From positions 1 to 31,470 of the forward strand of contig CANJJT010000048.1 of the NCBI GenBank assembly GCA_947474715.1: a stretch of DNA of 31,470 bases, read 5' to 3'. Both the position numbers and the translations under genes were made by a program. The stretch comes from CAIYPG01 sp903864555. Its GTDB lineage: Bacteria > Pseudomonadota > Gammaproteobacteria > Burkholderiales > SG8-39. A model generated the notes under the pieces. It made no database searches, was not told the DNA's origin, and saw nothing but the letters and a program-made list of their open reading frames with translations. Of the stretch, positions 8,277 to 16,691 are shown in pieces. Positions within the stretch are counted from its first letter, which is position 1, and every line of letters starts with the position of its first letter.

Positions 8277-9749
8277 TCAGCGGGCCGCAGCGGGTGCGGC
8301 TGCGGTCTGCGGGCCGGGGCTGCGTTTCACCGGCAAGCCCTTCAACTGGTTGATCGCCTGCTGGAACACGAAGTCCTTGTCCGAGGCGAACTCCAGCGGC
8401 ACCGAAGGACGCTTGGCCTGGGCCGCGCGCTGCTCGGACGCCGCCGCATCGGCCTTGTCGTCCTTCTGGCCCTTGTTCCCATTGTTGGACTGGTTGGACT
8501 GGATTTCCTCGCGTGTCTTTTCGCTGGCCTTGCCATCGGCCGGGTTGGCCAGGTGCTTCTGCAGGTCAGCTTCGCGTATGCCCACCTCCGGGCTGTCCGG
8601 GTCCTGCACCACCACATCGGGCAGGATGCCCTTGGCCTGGATGGAGCGGCCATTCGGCGTGAAATAGCGCGCGGTGGTGAGCTTGATGGCCGTGCTGTTG
8701 CCCAGCGGCAGGATGGTCTGCACCGAGCCCTTGCCGAAAGTCTGGGTGCCCAGCACCGTGGCGCGCTTGTGGTCCTGTAGCGCGCCCGCGACGATTTCCG
8801 AGGCCGAGGCCGAGCCGCCATTGACCAGCACCACCAGGGGCACGTTCTTCACAGCAGCCGGCAGGCCTTTCAGGTAATCGGTTTCCCGGCCGCGCAGGTA
8901 ATCCTCCGGCGACGCCACGAACTTGCGGCGGGCTTCATCGGTGCGGCCGTCGGTGGAGACCACCAGCGCGCGGTTGGGCAGGAAGGCTGCCGAGACGGCG
9001 ACTGCGCCATTGAGCAGTCCACCCGGGTCATTGCGCAGGTCGAGCACCAGGCCCTTGAGCGGGCCGTCCTTGTACAGGCCCTGCAGGTGTTTCACCAGGT
9101 TCTCGCCGGTGTGTTCCTGGAACTGGGATATGCGCACCCAGCCATAACCCGGTTCGATCATTTTCGACTTCACGCTCTGCACGCGGATGACATCGCGCAT
9201 CAGCGTGACTTCGAAAGGCTTGTCCTCGCCCTTGCGCACGATGGTGAGGCGGATCGCCGTCTTGGGCTTGCCGCGCATGCGCTTGACTGCGTCATTCAGC
9301 GTCATGCCCTTGATCGGTGTGTCGTCCAGCTTGACGATCAGGTCATTGGGCTTCAGTCCGGCGCGGAAGGCCGGGGAATCCTCGATGGGGGAGACCACTT
9401 TCACGAAGCCATCTTCCATGCCCACTTCGATGCCCAGTCCGCCGAATTCGCCCTGGGTGCCGACCTTCATCTCGTTGAAGGCTTCCTGGTCGAGGTAGGC
9501 CGAATGCGGATCGAGGTCGGAGAGCATGCCGTTGATGGCGCCGGTGATGAGTTTTTTGTCCTCCACCGGTTCGACATAGCCGGACTTGATGGCGCCGAAG
9601 ACTTCGGCGAAGGAGCGCAACTCGTCCAGCGGCAGTGGCAGCCGCGTAGTGGTTTCGCGCTGCGCCACAGCGGAGAAATTCAGTGACAGCATTACCCCTG
9701 CCAGCACGCCTATCGCGACAAGGCCGACCTGCTTCATTTTGCTAGCCAT
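8277..9749 (-). CDS. ctpA: S41-family carboxy-terminal processing peptidase
   Basis: A 490-residue periplasmic tail-specific protease. An N-terminal signal/anchor helix (about 7-29) is followed by a PDZ domain (about 100-175, with FGGLGIEV and SPAFRAGLKPNDLIV) and the peptidase core. The Ser/Lys dyad is visible: Ser in GGSASASEIVAGAL (about residue 315) and Lys in TFGKGS (about 340). The GLVLDLRNDPGG strand is the oxyanion-side motif. The C-terminus is a low-complexity Lys/Ala/Asn/Gln-rich tail before a last structured stretch. The start at 9749 follows GGAGAG. It lies immediately downstream of envC. CtpA-type enzymes trim periplasmic hydrolases and lipoproteins, so coupling to an EnvC-type cell-wall factor makes sense. 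Length and motifs are complete. Confidence 0.93.
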   Translation of the reverse strand: MASKMKQVGLVAIGVLAGVMLSLNFSAVAQRETTTRLPLPLDELRSFAEVFGAIKSGYVEPVEDKKLITGAINGMLSDLDPHSAYLDQEAFNEMKVGTQGEFGGLGIEVGMEDGFVKVVSPIEDSPAFRAGLKPNDLIVKLDDTPIKGMTLNDAVKRMRGKPKTAIRLTIVRKGEDKPFEVTLMRDVIRVQSVKSKMIEPGYGWVRISQFQEHTGENLVKHLQGLYKDGPLKGLVLDLRNDPGGLLNGAVAVSAAFLPNRALVVSTDGRTDEARRKFVASPEDYLRGRETDYLKGLPAAVKNVPLVVLVNGGSASASEIVAGALQDHKRATVLGTQTFGKGSVQTILPLGNSTAIKLTTARYFTPNGRSIQAKGILPDVVVQDPDSPEVGIREADLQKHLANPADGKASEKTREEIQSNQSNNGNKGQKDDKADAAASEQRAAQAKRPSVPLEFASDKDFVFQQAINQLKGLPVKRSPGPQTAAAPAAAR

Positions 9750-9896
9750 CAAAACTCTCCAGAGAGCGGAAACCCGGGGGAAGTCCCGGACTGACAGGGT
9801 CATTCGACACAGTCTGTTCAGACATTCGTTGTGGATGAAACGCTTGATGCATCACTTTGGACTTGCCGTGGTAGACAGGCGGGACAGAGCCCCGGT

Positions 9897-11210
9897 CTAC
9901 TTCAGATTCACCCAGCTGAGCGGGTCGAACGGCCGACCTGCATGACGTATTTCAAAGTATAAACCCGAATCTGCGTTACCACCGCTATCTCCGGTGGTGG
10001 CAACCGTGTCACCGGCGCGCACCGTTTCGCCCAGCGCTTTCAACACTGACTCGTTATTGCCATAAATGGTGAGGTATCCCTGCCCGTGGTCGAGGATGAG
10101 CAGATTGCCGAATCCGCGCATCCAGTCCGAAAACACCACCCGCCCGCCGGCAACTGCCCTGACTTCCTGTCCAGCCGGCGCGCGGATGAACAGGCCCTTC
10201 CAGCTCGGCCCGCCGTCTGGTCGTGGACTGCCGAAGCGGCTGACAAGTTCCCCGCGAACGGGCAGCCGCAGCATGCCCTTGAGCCTGGCAAATACCCCTT
10301 CTGCCATCTGGGGTGCTCCGGATTCCGGCACCTTTTCATTGCGCCGCCCTGGCGTCGCGACCGGGCGCTGTTTCTTTTTCGCATCCTCGGCGATCACCCG
10401 GGACAACTCTTCCACCAGGCGGGTCAGGCGCGACTCATCCCGTTCCAGGTTCTTCACCTGCCGGCGTTGCTCGCGCAGTTGCGCCGAGACCTTTTCCAGC
10501 ACGCGTTTGCGGGCCGTCTGCTCCTTCGCTAGCTGGTCGCGCCCCTTCTTCTGGTCGTTTTCGATTTCCGCGAGCTCGGCCGTCTTGTCCCGCGAGCGGC
10601 CGCGCAGTTCCTCCAGCCAGGCCAGAGTCGCCTGGAGCGAGCGCACCAGCTCGGCCTGGGCCCGGGAGATATAGCCGTAGTAGTGCAGGTCTCGGGCGGT
10701 CTGGTTCGGATCAACGCCGGATACCAGCAGCTTGAGGTAGTCGGCCTGGCCGCCCAGATAGCGCAAGGTGAGCAACTGGGCGAGGTCTTCCTGGCGTCCG
10801 GCCAGTTCTTCCTGCACCCGAGCCGCCTCGCCGCCCAGCCGGGCCAGCTCGGTCCTGGCGGCCTGGCGATCGTGCGTCAGATCGCGCAGGGCGCGGTTGG
10901 CTTCTGAAATGGCCCGCTCGGACTCCTTCAGGGAATCGCGCGCTTCGTTGCGCGATTCCTCGGCATCGGCAATCTCGGTCTTGAGCTTGTCGATGCGGGT
11001 GCGCAGCTGTTTCAGGTCTTCTGCATCCGGCTCGGGGGCACGACGGGCAGCCAGAGCCGGCGCGGCCACCAGCGCAAGGGCCAGCGTGCCGCCGAGGACG
11101 GCGGCCAGCCAATGTGTAAAACGGGGGCCGGGTTTTGCCGTGGGCTGCACGTCCTCCGCCGGAACGGCACGGGGCAGTGACCCGATGGTCCGGCCGCCGG
11201 TGAGCGGCAT
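9897..11210 (-). CDS. envC: EnvC-type murein hydrolase activator (LytM domain, coiled coil)
   Basis: A 437-residue exported protein. After a cytoplasmic stretch, a hydrophobic segment (about 33-54) acts as signal or anchor. Residues about 58-290 are an Arg/Glu/Leu-rich coiled coil, and about 315-437 form a LytM/M23 fold. The zinc ligands are lost: the usual HLHFE end reads GLYFEIR, as in E. coli EnvC (SLYFEIR). This predicts a non-enzymatic activator of division amidases rather than an endopeptidase. LLILDHGQGYLTIYGNNESV is also EnvC-like. The ATG is at 11210, right at the end of the gpmA remnant, so the two were once or still are co-transcribed. ctpA follows downstream. Confidence 0.88.
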   Translation of the reverse strand: MPLTGGRTIGSLPRAVPAEDVQPTAKPGPRFTHWLAAVLGGTLALALVAAPALAARRAPEPDAEDLKQLRTRIDKLKTEIADAEESRNEARDSLKESERAISEANRALRDLTHDRQAARTELARLGGEAARVQEELAGRQEDLAQLLTLRYLGGQADYLKLLVSGVDPNQTARDLHYYGYISRAQAELVRSLQATLAWLEELRGRSRDKTAELAEIENDQKKGRDQLAKEQTARKRVLEKVSAQLREQRRQVKNLERDESRLTRLVEELSRVIAEDAKKKQRPVATPGRRNEKVPESGAPQMAEGVFARLKGMLRLPVRGELVSRFGSPRPDGGPSWKGLFIRAPAGQEVRAVAGGRVVFSDWMRGFGNLLILDHGQGYLTIYGNNESVLKALGETVRAGDTVATTGDSGGNADSGLYFEIRHAGRPFDPLSWVNLK

Positions 11211-11587
11211 CAGGAAAGGTCCCCGCGGGCCGGCGCGGCTTGAGGCGGGCCCGGGTCACAAGGGCGCAGGGGCTTCATCGAAAATTCGAGTTCGTGGACT
11301 GGCCGAATGCCGCGTGCAAGTTCGGGCCTGACGCAGTCTGCTTCAATGACCTTGCTCAGGTACTTCACGTCCATGGCTTCCAGTGCCAGCCGCCACGTCT
11401 TGATGGCCCGCTTCAATGCCGAGGTGTGTGCCTGGTCGAAATCGAAGCCCCCGGTCTTGAGCCGGTGGCGTGTGGCAAGTGCCTTCTCGCAGCCGGCCTC
11501 GGTGAGGCCGGCATCAGCCCAGCCGGTGAAGCGGTTTTCACGGTTCCACACCGATTCACCATGTCGCAGCAGGACTATGTGGTGCAT
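11210..11587 (-). pseudogene. gpmA: Remnant of 2,3-bisphosphoglycerate-dependent phosphoglycerate mutase
   Basis: The N-terminus is clearly GpmA: IVLLRHGESVWNRENRFTGW with the phospho-acceptor His, then HTSALKRAI and ALEAMD. Straight after this the frame jumps to GIRPVHELEFSMKPLR, which resembles the last ~25 residues of GpmA (GIPLVYELD...LKPIR). About 100 residues are missing, including the LNERHYG segment and the second catalytic His in AHGNSLR. Normal GpmA is near 230-250 residues; this frame codes about 125 from the ATG at 11587. It cannot be an active mutase. There are no internal stops, so a short product may still be made. The position next to envC is the usual place for an intact gpmA in betaproteobacteria. 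Glycolysis presumably relies on another mutase elsewhere. Confidence 0.78.
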
Positions 11588-11591
11588 GTTT

Positions 11592-11619
11592 TTGAGGTGA
11601 TTGACATGGCCCTTATAAT
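11592..11619 (+). promoter_or_regulatory. Candidate sigma-70 promoter for the rhodanese-grxC-secB genes
   Basis: TTGAGG (11592-11597), a 16-base spacer and a perfect TATAAT (11614-11619) point rightward toward the rhodanese gene at 11707. Transcription would begin near 11626 and give an ~80-base leader. It lies in the divergent gap beside the gpmA remnant. Confidence 0.45.
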
Positions 11620-11706
11620 ACCCGATGACTCTGTATTTCTCCGCCATGGCGGCCTGCAACCGGCCCGCACCGAAGTCCGGTCCTGCGGCATCAAACTGAA
11701 TAGCAC

Positions 11707-12135
11707 ATGAACATTCTGAATTTCCTTTCCGAACACCTGTTTCTGGTCACCCTGGCCTTGGTGAGCGGCGGCATGCTGGTGTGGCCGCTGATCCGTGGCG
11801 GAGCCGGCGGTTCGGCCCTGTCGACGCTGCAGGCCACCCAGCTCATCAATCGCGAGGATGCCATTCTTGTCGACGTCCGCGATGCCGCAGCCTATGCCCA
11901 GGGCCACATCATCAATGCGCGCAACATCCCGATGGCCCACCTTGAGGAGCGCGCTGGCGAACTGGCCAAACAGAAAGGCAAGACCAAGCCCATCATCGTG
12001 CATTGCGACAGCGGCGCGCGCTCCGGCGCGGCTTTGCCGATACTGACCAAGCAGGGCTTCGAGAAGGTATTCACCCTTGCCGGCGGAATCTCCGCCTGGA
12101 AGGCCGCCGGACTGCCCGTCGAAGGCAAGGGCTGA
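11707..12135 (+). CDS. Membrane-anchored rhodanese-domain protein
   Basis: A 142-residue single-domain rhodanese. Residues about 9-28 form one N-terminal transmembrane helix. The rhodanese domain follows (about 38-140) with VDVRDAAAYAQGHIINARNI and the active-site loop HCDSGARSG, whose Cys (about residue 100) would carry a persulfide. Such proteins transfer sulfane sulfur or bind phosphorylated or thiol ligands; the partner is unknown. It is first in a rightward group with grxC and secB, an arrangement conserved in betaproteobacteria next to gpmA. The ribosome site is weak. The family matches the YibN-type proteins near secB and grxC in other proteobacteria. Confidence 0.88.
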   Translation: MNILNFLSEHLFLVTLALVSGGMLVWPLIRGGAGGSALSTLQATQLINREDAILVDVRDAAAYAQGHIINARNIPMAHLEERAGELAKQKGKTKPIIVHCDSGARSGAALPILTKQGFEKVFTLAGGISAWKAAGLPVEGKG

Positions 12136-12179
12136 AGGCGGGGCAAGCAGGATTTTCCACAACGGATTTGAGGACGATC

Positions 12180-12443
12180 ATGGCCAGGATCACCATGTAT
12201 TCCACCGGGGTATGCCCTTACTGCGTGCGCGCCGAGGCGCTGCTCAAATCCAAGGGCGTGCAGCAGATCGACAAGGTTCGGGTGGACCTTGACCCTGTAC
12301 GCCGCCAGGAGATGATGGAAAAATCCGGCGGACGCCGCACCGTGCCGCAGATCTGGATCAACGAGACACATGTGGGCGGCTTTGACGACCTGTACGCCCT
12401 GGACAAGGCGGGTGGCCTCGCTCCCCTGCTGGCGGCTCCCTGA
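12180..12443 (+). CDS. grxC: Glutaredoxin 3
   Basis: An 87-residue glutaredoxin with the CPYC active site (Cys12 and Cys15) near the N-terminus. The cis-Pro/GSH-binding segment RRTVPQIWINETHVGGFDDL and the C-terminal ALDKAGGLAPLL helix complete the fold. It uses glutathione to reduce protein disulfides in the cytoplasm. The start at 12180 is supported by GAGGA five bases before. It lies between the rhodanese gene and secB, the normal order for this block. A probable terminator or attenuator follows. Confidence 0.94.
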   Translation: MARITMYSTGVCPYCVRAEALLKSKGVQQIDKVRVDLDPVRRQEMMEKSGGRRTVPQIWINETHVGGFDDLYALDKAGGLAPLLAAP

Positions 12444-12464
12444 CGGGCCGTCCCGAACGCATCT

Positions 12465-12493
12465 GGCGCCGGCCAGTCCGGCCGCCCGTTTTT
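12465..12493 (+). terminator. Probable intrinsic terminator between grxC and secB
   Basis: GGCGCCGG and CCGGCCGCC pair with one bulged C around a CCAGT loop, followed by CG and five T. This GC-rich hairpin with a T-run lies 22 bases after the grxC stop and about 45 bases before secB. It may end or attenuate transcription into secB. Confidence 0.6.
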
Positions 12494-12538
12494 CAGCAGT
12501 GCGCCTAGCACTGCATCTTTCACCCTCTGGAGTTTTCA

Positions 12539-13012
12539 ATGAGCGAAGAACAGCAGGCCGCCGAGACGGTCTTCAGCATCGAGAAGATTTACGTGAAGGA
12601 CCTGTCCCTGGAAGTGCCCGGCGCCCCGCGCGTCTTTCTGCAGGGCGGTGAGCCGCAACTGGAAGTGCAGCTCAACCACAAGGCCGAGAGCATCGACGGC
12701 GTGCTGTTCGACGTGGCCCTGACGGTCACCGTCACCGCCAAGAATGGTGAGACGGTGATGTTCCTGGCCGAAGCCGTGCAGGCCGGCATATTCCAGTTGC
12801 GTGGCATCCCCGAGGCGGACCTGGCCCCGGTGCTGGGCGTGATCTGCCCCAACGTGCTGTTTCCCTATGCGCGTGAAACCATCTCCGACCTGATTACGCG
12901 TGCCGGCTTTCCGCCGGTGCTGCTGGCCCCGGTGAACTTCGAAGTGCTGTACCAGCAGCAGATGGCTGCCATGGCCGGTGGCCAGGGACCCAAGATCGAG
13001 GTTACGCACTAG
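12539..13012 (+). CDS. secB: Protein-export chaperone SecB
   Basis: A 157-residue cytoplasmic chaperone that holds preproteins unfolded for SecA. Recognisable SecB features are FSIEKIYVKDLSLEVPGAP at the N-terminus, LAEAVQAGIFQLRGIPE in the middle, and CPNVLFPYARETISDLITRA followed by FPPVLLAPVNFEVLYQQQ. The length is standard and the acidic N-terminal extension is short. GGAG lies eight bases before the ATG. It is followed after five bases by the SH3-domain gene and then gpsA, so the three probably share a transcript. Confidence 0.96.
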   Translation: MSEEQQAAETVFSIEKIYVKDLSLEVPGAPRVFLQGGEPQLEVQLNHKAESIDGVLFDVALTVTVTAKNGETVMFLAEAVQAGIFQLRGIPEADLAPVLGVICPNVLFPYARETISDLITRAGFPPVLLAPVNFEVLYQQQMAAMAGGQGPKIEVTH

Positions 13013-13017
13013 CCACC

Positions 13018-13590
13018 ATGGTCGCGACCAGACACGCCATTGCCGTATCCGTGACAGCCGTGCTGCTGGTATGTGCCGGCGTGGCAGGGGGGGCCGTGGC
13101 AGCGACTGCGCCGGCAGCAGGTGCTCCTGCGGCCAAGCCGGCGGCAGCAGCTCCGGCAGCAGCGCCTGCACCGTCCGCATCGGCACCTGCGCCGGTCAGC
13201 AAGGGCGGTGCAGAATACTTTTCTGTCGGAGAACGCGTCGTGATCATGTACGACGCCCCCTCGGTGCGCGCCAAGAAGCTGTTCGTGGCCAGCCAGTTCT
13301 ATCCGGTGGAGGTGATTGTCAGCGTCGAGAACTGGGTCAAGGTACGTGACATCTCCGGCACACTGGCCTGGGTGGAGAAACGCCAGCTCTCGGAGCGTCG
13401 CACGGTGCTGGTTCGCGTGGCCACCGCAGACGTGCGCCAGTCGGCCGTCGAGAACGCCCCCGTGGCCTTCCAGGTGCGCGAGGGCGTGGCCCTGGAGCTG
13501 GCCGAACTGGGCCCTCCCGGTTGGGTGCGGGTGCGCCACCGTGATGGCCAGAGCGGCTTCCTGCGCGTCAATCAGGTCTGGGGCGTGTGA
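13018..13590 (+). CDS. Exported bacterial SH3-domain protein
   Basis: A 190-residue protein with a signal peptide (about 1-29), an Ala/Pro-rich linker (about 30-62) and two SH3-like folds. The first (about 67-127) contains VIMYDAPSVRAKKLFVASQF and WVKVRDISGTLAWVEK; the second (about 128-188) contains VRVATADVRQS and WVRVRHRDGQSGFLR. Bacterial SH3 domains of this kind often bind peptidoglycan or peptides, and the precise role is unknown. It starts five bases after secB and its stop overlaps the gpsA start by four bases, so it is translationally coupled to gpsA. The gene is a usual member of the secB-gpsA block in betaproteobacteria. Confidence 0.85.
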   Translation: MVATRHAIAVSVTAVLLVCAGVAGGAVAATAPAAGAPAAKPAAAAPAAAPAPSASAPAPVSKGGAEYFSVGERVVIMYDAPSVRAKKLFVASQFYPVEVIVSVENWVKVRDISGTLAWVEKRQLSERRTVLVRVATADVRQSAVENAPVAFQVREGVALELAELGPPGWVRVRHRDGQSGFLRVNQVWGV

Positions 13591-14570
13591 ACATCACCAT
13601 CCTGGGTGCCGGCGCCTGGGGAACGGCACTGGCGATTTCGCTGGCGGTCCGGCATCCGGTGCGTTTGTGGGCGCGTTCCCCGGAGCAGGCCGTCGCCTTG
13701 CGTGAAACGCGCCGCAACCAGCGTTATCTCCCTGACCTGGCCTTGCCCGAGAATGTGACCCCCTCGGGGGATTTCGCCGAGGCCCTGGCCGGAGCAGAAC
13801 TGCTGCTGGTGGCCACGCCGACTGCGGCCTTGCGCAGCCTCCTGCGTGAACTCAAGTCCTGCCCGGGCCTGCCGGTGGTCTGGGCCTGCAAGGGATTCGA
13901 GGCCGGCAGTGCCACGCTGCCGCACCGCGTGGTGGCCGAGGAACTCGGTGGTGATCGGCCCTGCGCCGTGCTGTCCGGGCCCAGCTTTGCGCTGGAAGTG
14001 GCGCAGGGCAAACCCACCGCACTCACGCTCGCCTCTGCCGACGAGGCCTTTGCGCGCGCCATGGCGCTGGAACTGCATCACCCCTTGCTGCGCGTCTACT
14101 ACAGCGCCGACGTGGTCGGCGTCGAAGTGGGCGGCGCCGTGAAGAACGTCATGGCCATTGCCACCGGTATCTGCGACGGCCTGGGCCTGGGCCTGAATGC
14201 GCGCGCGGCGCTGATCACGCGCGGCCTGGCCGAGATGACGCGCCTGGGCATGAAGATGGGCGGGCGGGCCGAGACTTTCATGGGTCTGGCGGGTGCCGGC
14301 GATCTCATCCTCACCTGCACCGGCGATCTCTCACGCAACCGTCGTGTCGGCCAGCAGCTGGCCGGAGGGCAGGGGCTGGAGGCCGTGCTGGCGCACCTCG
14401 GGCATGTTGCCGAAGGGGTGCATTCAGCGCGTGAGGTACAACGCCTGGCCACCCGGTTGGGCGTCGATATGCCCATCACCGACGCGGTGTGCAGCGTGCT
14501 GTTCGGCGGGGTCAGCCCCGCCGATGCCGTGCAGCGCCTGCTGGCCCGCGACCCGCGCGGCGAGCACTGA
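13587..14570 (+). CDS. gpsA: Glycerol-3-phosphate dehydrogenase [NAD(P)+]
   Basis: A 327-residue enzyme that reduces dihydroxyacetone phosphate to sn-glycerol-3-phosphate for phospholipid synthesis. The N-terminal dinucleotide motif is ILGAGAWGTALA. Further conserved parts are WACKGFE, VLSGPSFALEVA, the catalytic-Lys segment GGAVKNVMAIATGICDG, and GLAGAGDLILTCTGDLSRNR. It starts with GTG overlapping the end of the SH3 gene by four bases. Length and motifs are complete. The DNA after the gene is not an operon continuation but a repeat-containing gap. Confidence 0.95.
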   Translation: MNITILGAGAWGTALAISLAVRHPVRLWARSPEQAVALRETRRNQRYLPDLALPENVTPSGDFAEALAGAELLLVATPTAALRSLLRELKSCPGLPVVWACKGFEAGSATLPHRVVAEELGGDRPCAVLSGPSFALEVAQGKPTALTLASADEAFARAMALELHHPLLRVYYSADVVGVEVGGAVKNVMAIATGICDGLGLGLNARAALITRGLAEMTRLGMKMGGRAETFMGLAGAGDLILTCTGDLSRNRRVGQQLAGGQGLEAVLAHLGHVAEGVHSAREVQRLATRLGVDMPITDAVCSVLFGGVSPADAVQRLLARDPRGEH

Positions 14571-14641
14571 GCCGTCTATTTCCGTTGGCGTGAGGGTCGG
14601 TCTTCGACGATTTTCGTGGAGACGAGGCTGCGGCGCGGTTT

Positions 14642-14762
14642 ACCCCCTTTGACAAGGGGGTTAACACCAACGCGCCTGCCACGTCTGCTTCCCCGGAAAT
14701 CGGCGAAGAACCTTTGACAAGGGGGTATACCTCGCTTCCCCCAGGATATCGGAGAACTACCT
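14642..14762. repeat. REP-like dispersed repeat, copy B (two tandem units)
   Basis: The first unit starts with the palindrome ACCCCCTT-TGAC-AAGGGGGT (14642-14661) and runs through CCACGTCTG and CCCCGGAA to CGGCGAAGAACC (ends 14712). The second unit starts TTTGACAAGGGGGTA at 14713 and ends near 14761 with a GGAGAACTACC variant. Copy A at 95-198 has the same order of blocks. The gap 14571-14856 between gpsA and rdgB contains nothing else recognisable. The palindromes could form hairpins in read-through RNA. Confidence 0.75.
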
Positions 14763-14856
14763 GACGTGATGGGCCGCTGCCTGTGCTCCCGCCTCTGCAT
14801 TGCCCCGCCGGGTGATCATGCGGGCATGCGTTCCCGCGAAGCCATAAAATCGGCCC

Positions 14857-15450
14857 ATGAAAAAACTGGTCCTTGCTTCTTCCAATCCCGGCAAGCTGCG
14901 TGAATTCCGCCAGATGCTGGAACCGCTCGGCATTGAAGTGATTCCGCAGTCGGCACTGTCCATTCCCGATGCGGACGAACCCTTCGGCACCTTTGTCGAG
15001 AATGCCCTGGCCAAGGCGCGCCATGCCAGCCGCCTCGCGGGGCTGCCGGCGATGGCCGACGATTCGGGCATCTGCGTGCGGGCGCTGAAAGGCGAGCCGG
15101 GCGTGCACTCGGCGCGCTATGCCGGCGAGCCGAAATCCGACGACCGCAACAACGCGAAGCTGCTGACGGAACTGGCAGCGCACGAGGACAAGCGCGCCCA
15201 CTACTACTGCGTCATCGTGCTGATGCGCCATGGCGAGGACCCCGAGCCGCTGATCGCCGACGGCACCTGGCAGGGCGAAATCACGCCGCAGGCGCGCGGC
15301 GGCAATGGCTTCGGCTATGACCCGTATTTCCTGCTCAGGGACCTGGGCCTTACTGCTGCGGAGCTCGACCCTGCGCAGAAGAACGCCACCAGCCATCGCG
15401 GCAAGGCGCTGCGCCGGCTACTCGCCGAACTGCGCGAAGGTGGTCTTTGA
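14857..15450 (+). CDS. rdgB: RdgB/HAM1-family XTP/dITP pyrophosphatase
   Basis: A 197-residue house-cleaning nucleotidase that hydrolyses ITP, dITP and XTP to monophosphates. The N-terminal LVLASSNPGKLREF binds the nucleotide. FVENALAKARHA and the metal-binding MADDSGI are classic, as are GVHSARYAGE and the C-terminal GGNGFGYDPYF followed by SHRGKAL. There is no clear Shine-Dalgarno. A TAAAAT at 14845-14850 lies so close that transcription may begin at or near the ATG, giving a leaderless message. It overlaps hemW by one base (TGATG), so the two are coupled. Confidence 0.94.
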   Translation: MKKLVLASSNPGKLREFRQMLEPLGIEVIPQSALSIPDADEPFGTFVENALAKARHASRLAGLPAMADDSGICVRALKGEPGVHSARYAGEPKSDDRNNAKLLTELAAHEDKRAHYYCVIVLMRHGEDPEPLIADGTWQGEITPQARGGNGFGYDPYFLLRDLGLTAAELDPAQKNATSHRGKALRRLLAELREGGL

Positions 15451-16691
15451 TGCCGCAGGCAATCACGGTCCGGCTGCCGGGTGGGGCCTCCGGCACGCAG
15501 CTCGCCGCGCTGCCGCCCTTGTCGCTCTATGTGCATATGCCCTGGTGCGTGAAGAAATGTCCCTACTGCGATTTCAATTCGCACGAGCTGCGCGGCTCGC
15601 TCGCCGACAGCGCCTACGCCGATGCCCTGATACGCGACCTGGAACTGGCGCTGCCGCAGATCTGGGGACGCCGCGTCTACAGTATCTTCATCGGTGGCGG
15701 CACGCCCAGCCTGTTTCCGGCAGCGACGCTGGATCGCCTGCTGGCCGACATCCGGGCACGCCTGCAGTTGTCTGCCGATTGCGAAATCACCATGGAAGCC
15801 AACCCTGGCACCTTCGAAGCGGACAAGTTCCGTGACTACGCGGCCGCCGGCATCAACCGCCTGTCCATGGGTGTGCAAAGCTTCAATCCGGGCCACCTGA
15901 AAGCCCTGGGCCGCATTCACGACGACGCCGAGGCCTGGCGTGCCATCGAAACCGCGTCGAAATATTTCGACAACATCAACCTCGACCTCATGTATGCGCT
16001 GCCGAAGCAAACCTTGGCCGAGGCCGAGGCTGATTGCAGGGCCGCCTTAAGCTGCGGCACCAACCACCTGTCCTTCTACCACCTGACGCTGGAACCCAAC
16101 ACCGTGTTCCATCGCTATCCGCCCGAGCTGCCCGACGAGGACACCTCCGCCGACATACAGGAGCGGCTGCAGGTGATGCTCGCCGAGGGCGGCTACGGCA
16201 ACTACGAGACCTCGGCTTACGCCAAAAGCGGCCGCGAGTGCCGCCACAACCTCAATTACTGGCGCTTCGGCGATTACCTGGGCATAGGTGCGGGGGCACA
16301 CACCAAGCTGTCGTTTCCGGACCGCATCATCCGCCAGGCGCGCTACAAACAGCCACAAAGTTATTTCGACCAGCTGGGGCGTGGCTCGGCCATTTCGGAA
16401 GAACATGCGGTCACGCGTGCCGACCTGCCTTTCGAATTCATGATGAACGCGCTGCGGCTGAGCGATGGCTTTCCGGTGGCGCTGTTCCACGAGCGTACCG
16501 GTCTGGAAATCAGCAGCGTGCACCGCGAGCTGGAAGCGGCCGAGGCCAAAGGGCTGATTGCACGCACCCACGAGACCATCCGGCCGACGCCGCTGGGCCA
16601 GCGCTTCCTCAACGATCTGCTGGGGCTCTTCCTGCCTGATCACAATCAGGCTGTTCAGCCAATGATGATGCCGGACAGCGCCCGGAAATGA
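15450..16691 (+). CDS. hemW: HemW-like radical SAM heme chaperone
   Basis: A 413-residue radical SAM protein. The iron-sulfur motif is WCVKKCPYCDFNSH (Cys 33, 37 and 40), followed by IFIGGGTPSLF, MEANPGTFEADKF, RLSMGVQSFNPGHLKALGR and NINLDLMYALPKQT. HemW resembles coproporphyrinogen dehydrogenase HemN, but it lacks the HemN N-terminal extension and acts as a heme-binding chaperone for respiratory enzymes. The start overlaps the rdgB stop by one base, and an AAGGTGG site precedes it. The stop codon directly abuts the stop of the convergent trmB gene. The C-terminus contains the usual FEFMMNALRL and winged-helix region. Confidence 0.92.
   Translation: MPQAITVRLPGGASGTQLAALPPLSLYVHMPWCVKKCPYCDFNSHELRGSLADSAYADALIRDLELALPQIWGRRVYSIFIGGGTPSLFPAATLDRLLADIRARLQLSADCEITMEANPGTFEADKFRDYAAAGINRLSMGVQSFNPGHLKALGRIHDDAEAWRAIETASKYFDNINLDLMYALPKQTLAEAEADCRAALSCGTNHLSFYHLTLEPNTVFHRYPPELPDEDTSADIQERLQVMLAEGGYGNYETSAYAKSGRECRHNLNYWRFGDYLGIGAGAHTKLSFPDRIIRQARYKQPQSYFDQLGRGSAISEEHAVTRADLPFEFMMNALRLSDGFPVALFHERTGLEISSVHRELEAAEAKGLIARTHETIRPTPLGQRFLNDLLGLFLPDHNQAVQPMMMPDSARK

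Noticed and set aside
9897..11210. Active M23 zinc endopeptidase
   Set aside because: The zinc-binding HxH is replaced (GLYFEIR), as in non-enzymatic EnvC activators.
11601..11619. TTGACA followed by TATAAT as a promoter
   Set aside because: The spacer is only 7 bases, far from the 16-18 needed; the pairing with TTGAGG at 11592 was used instead.
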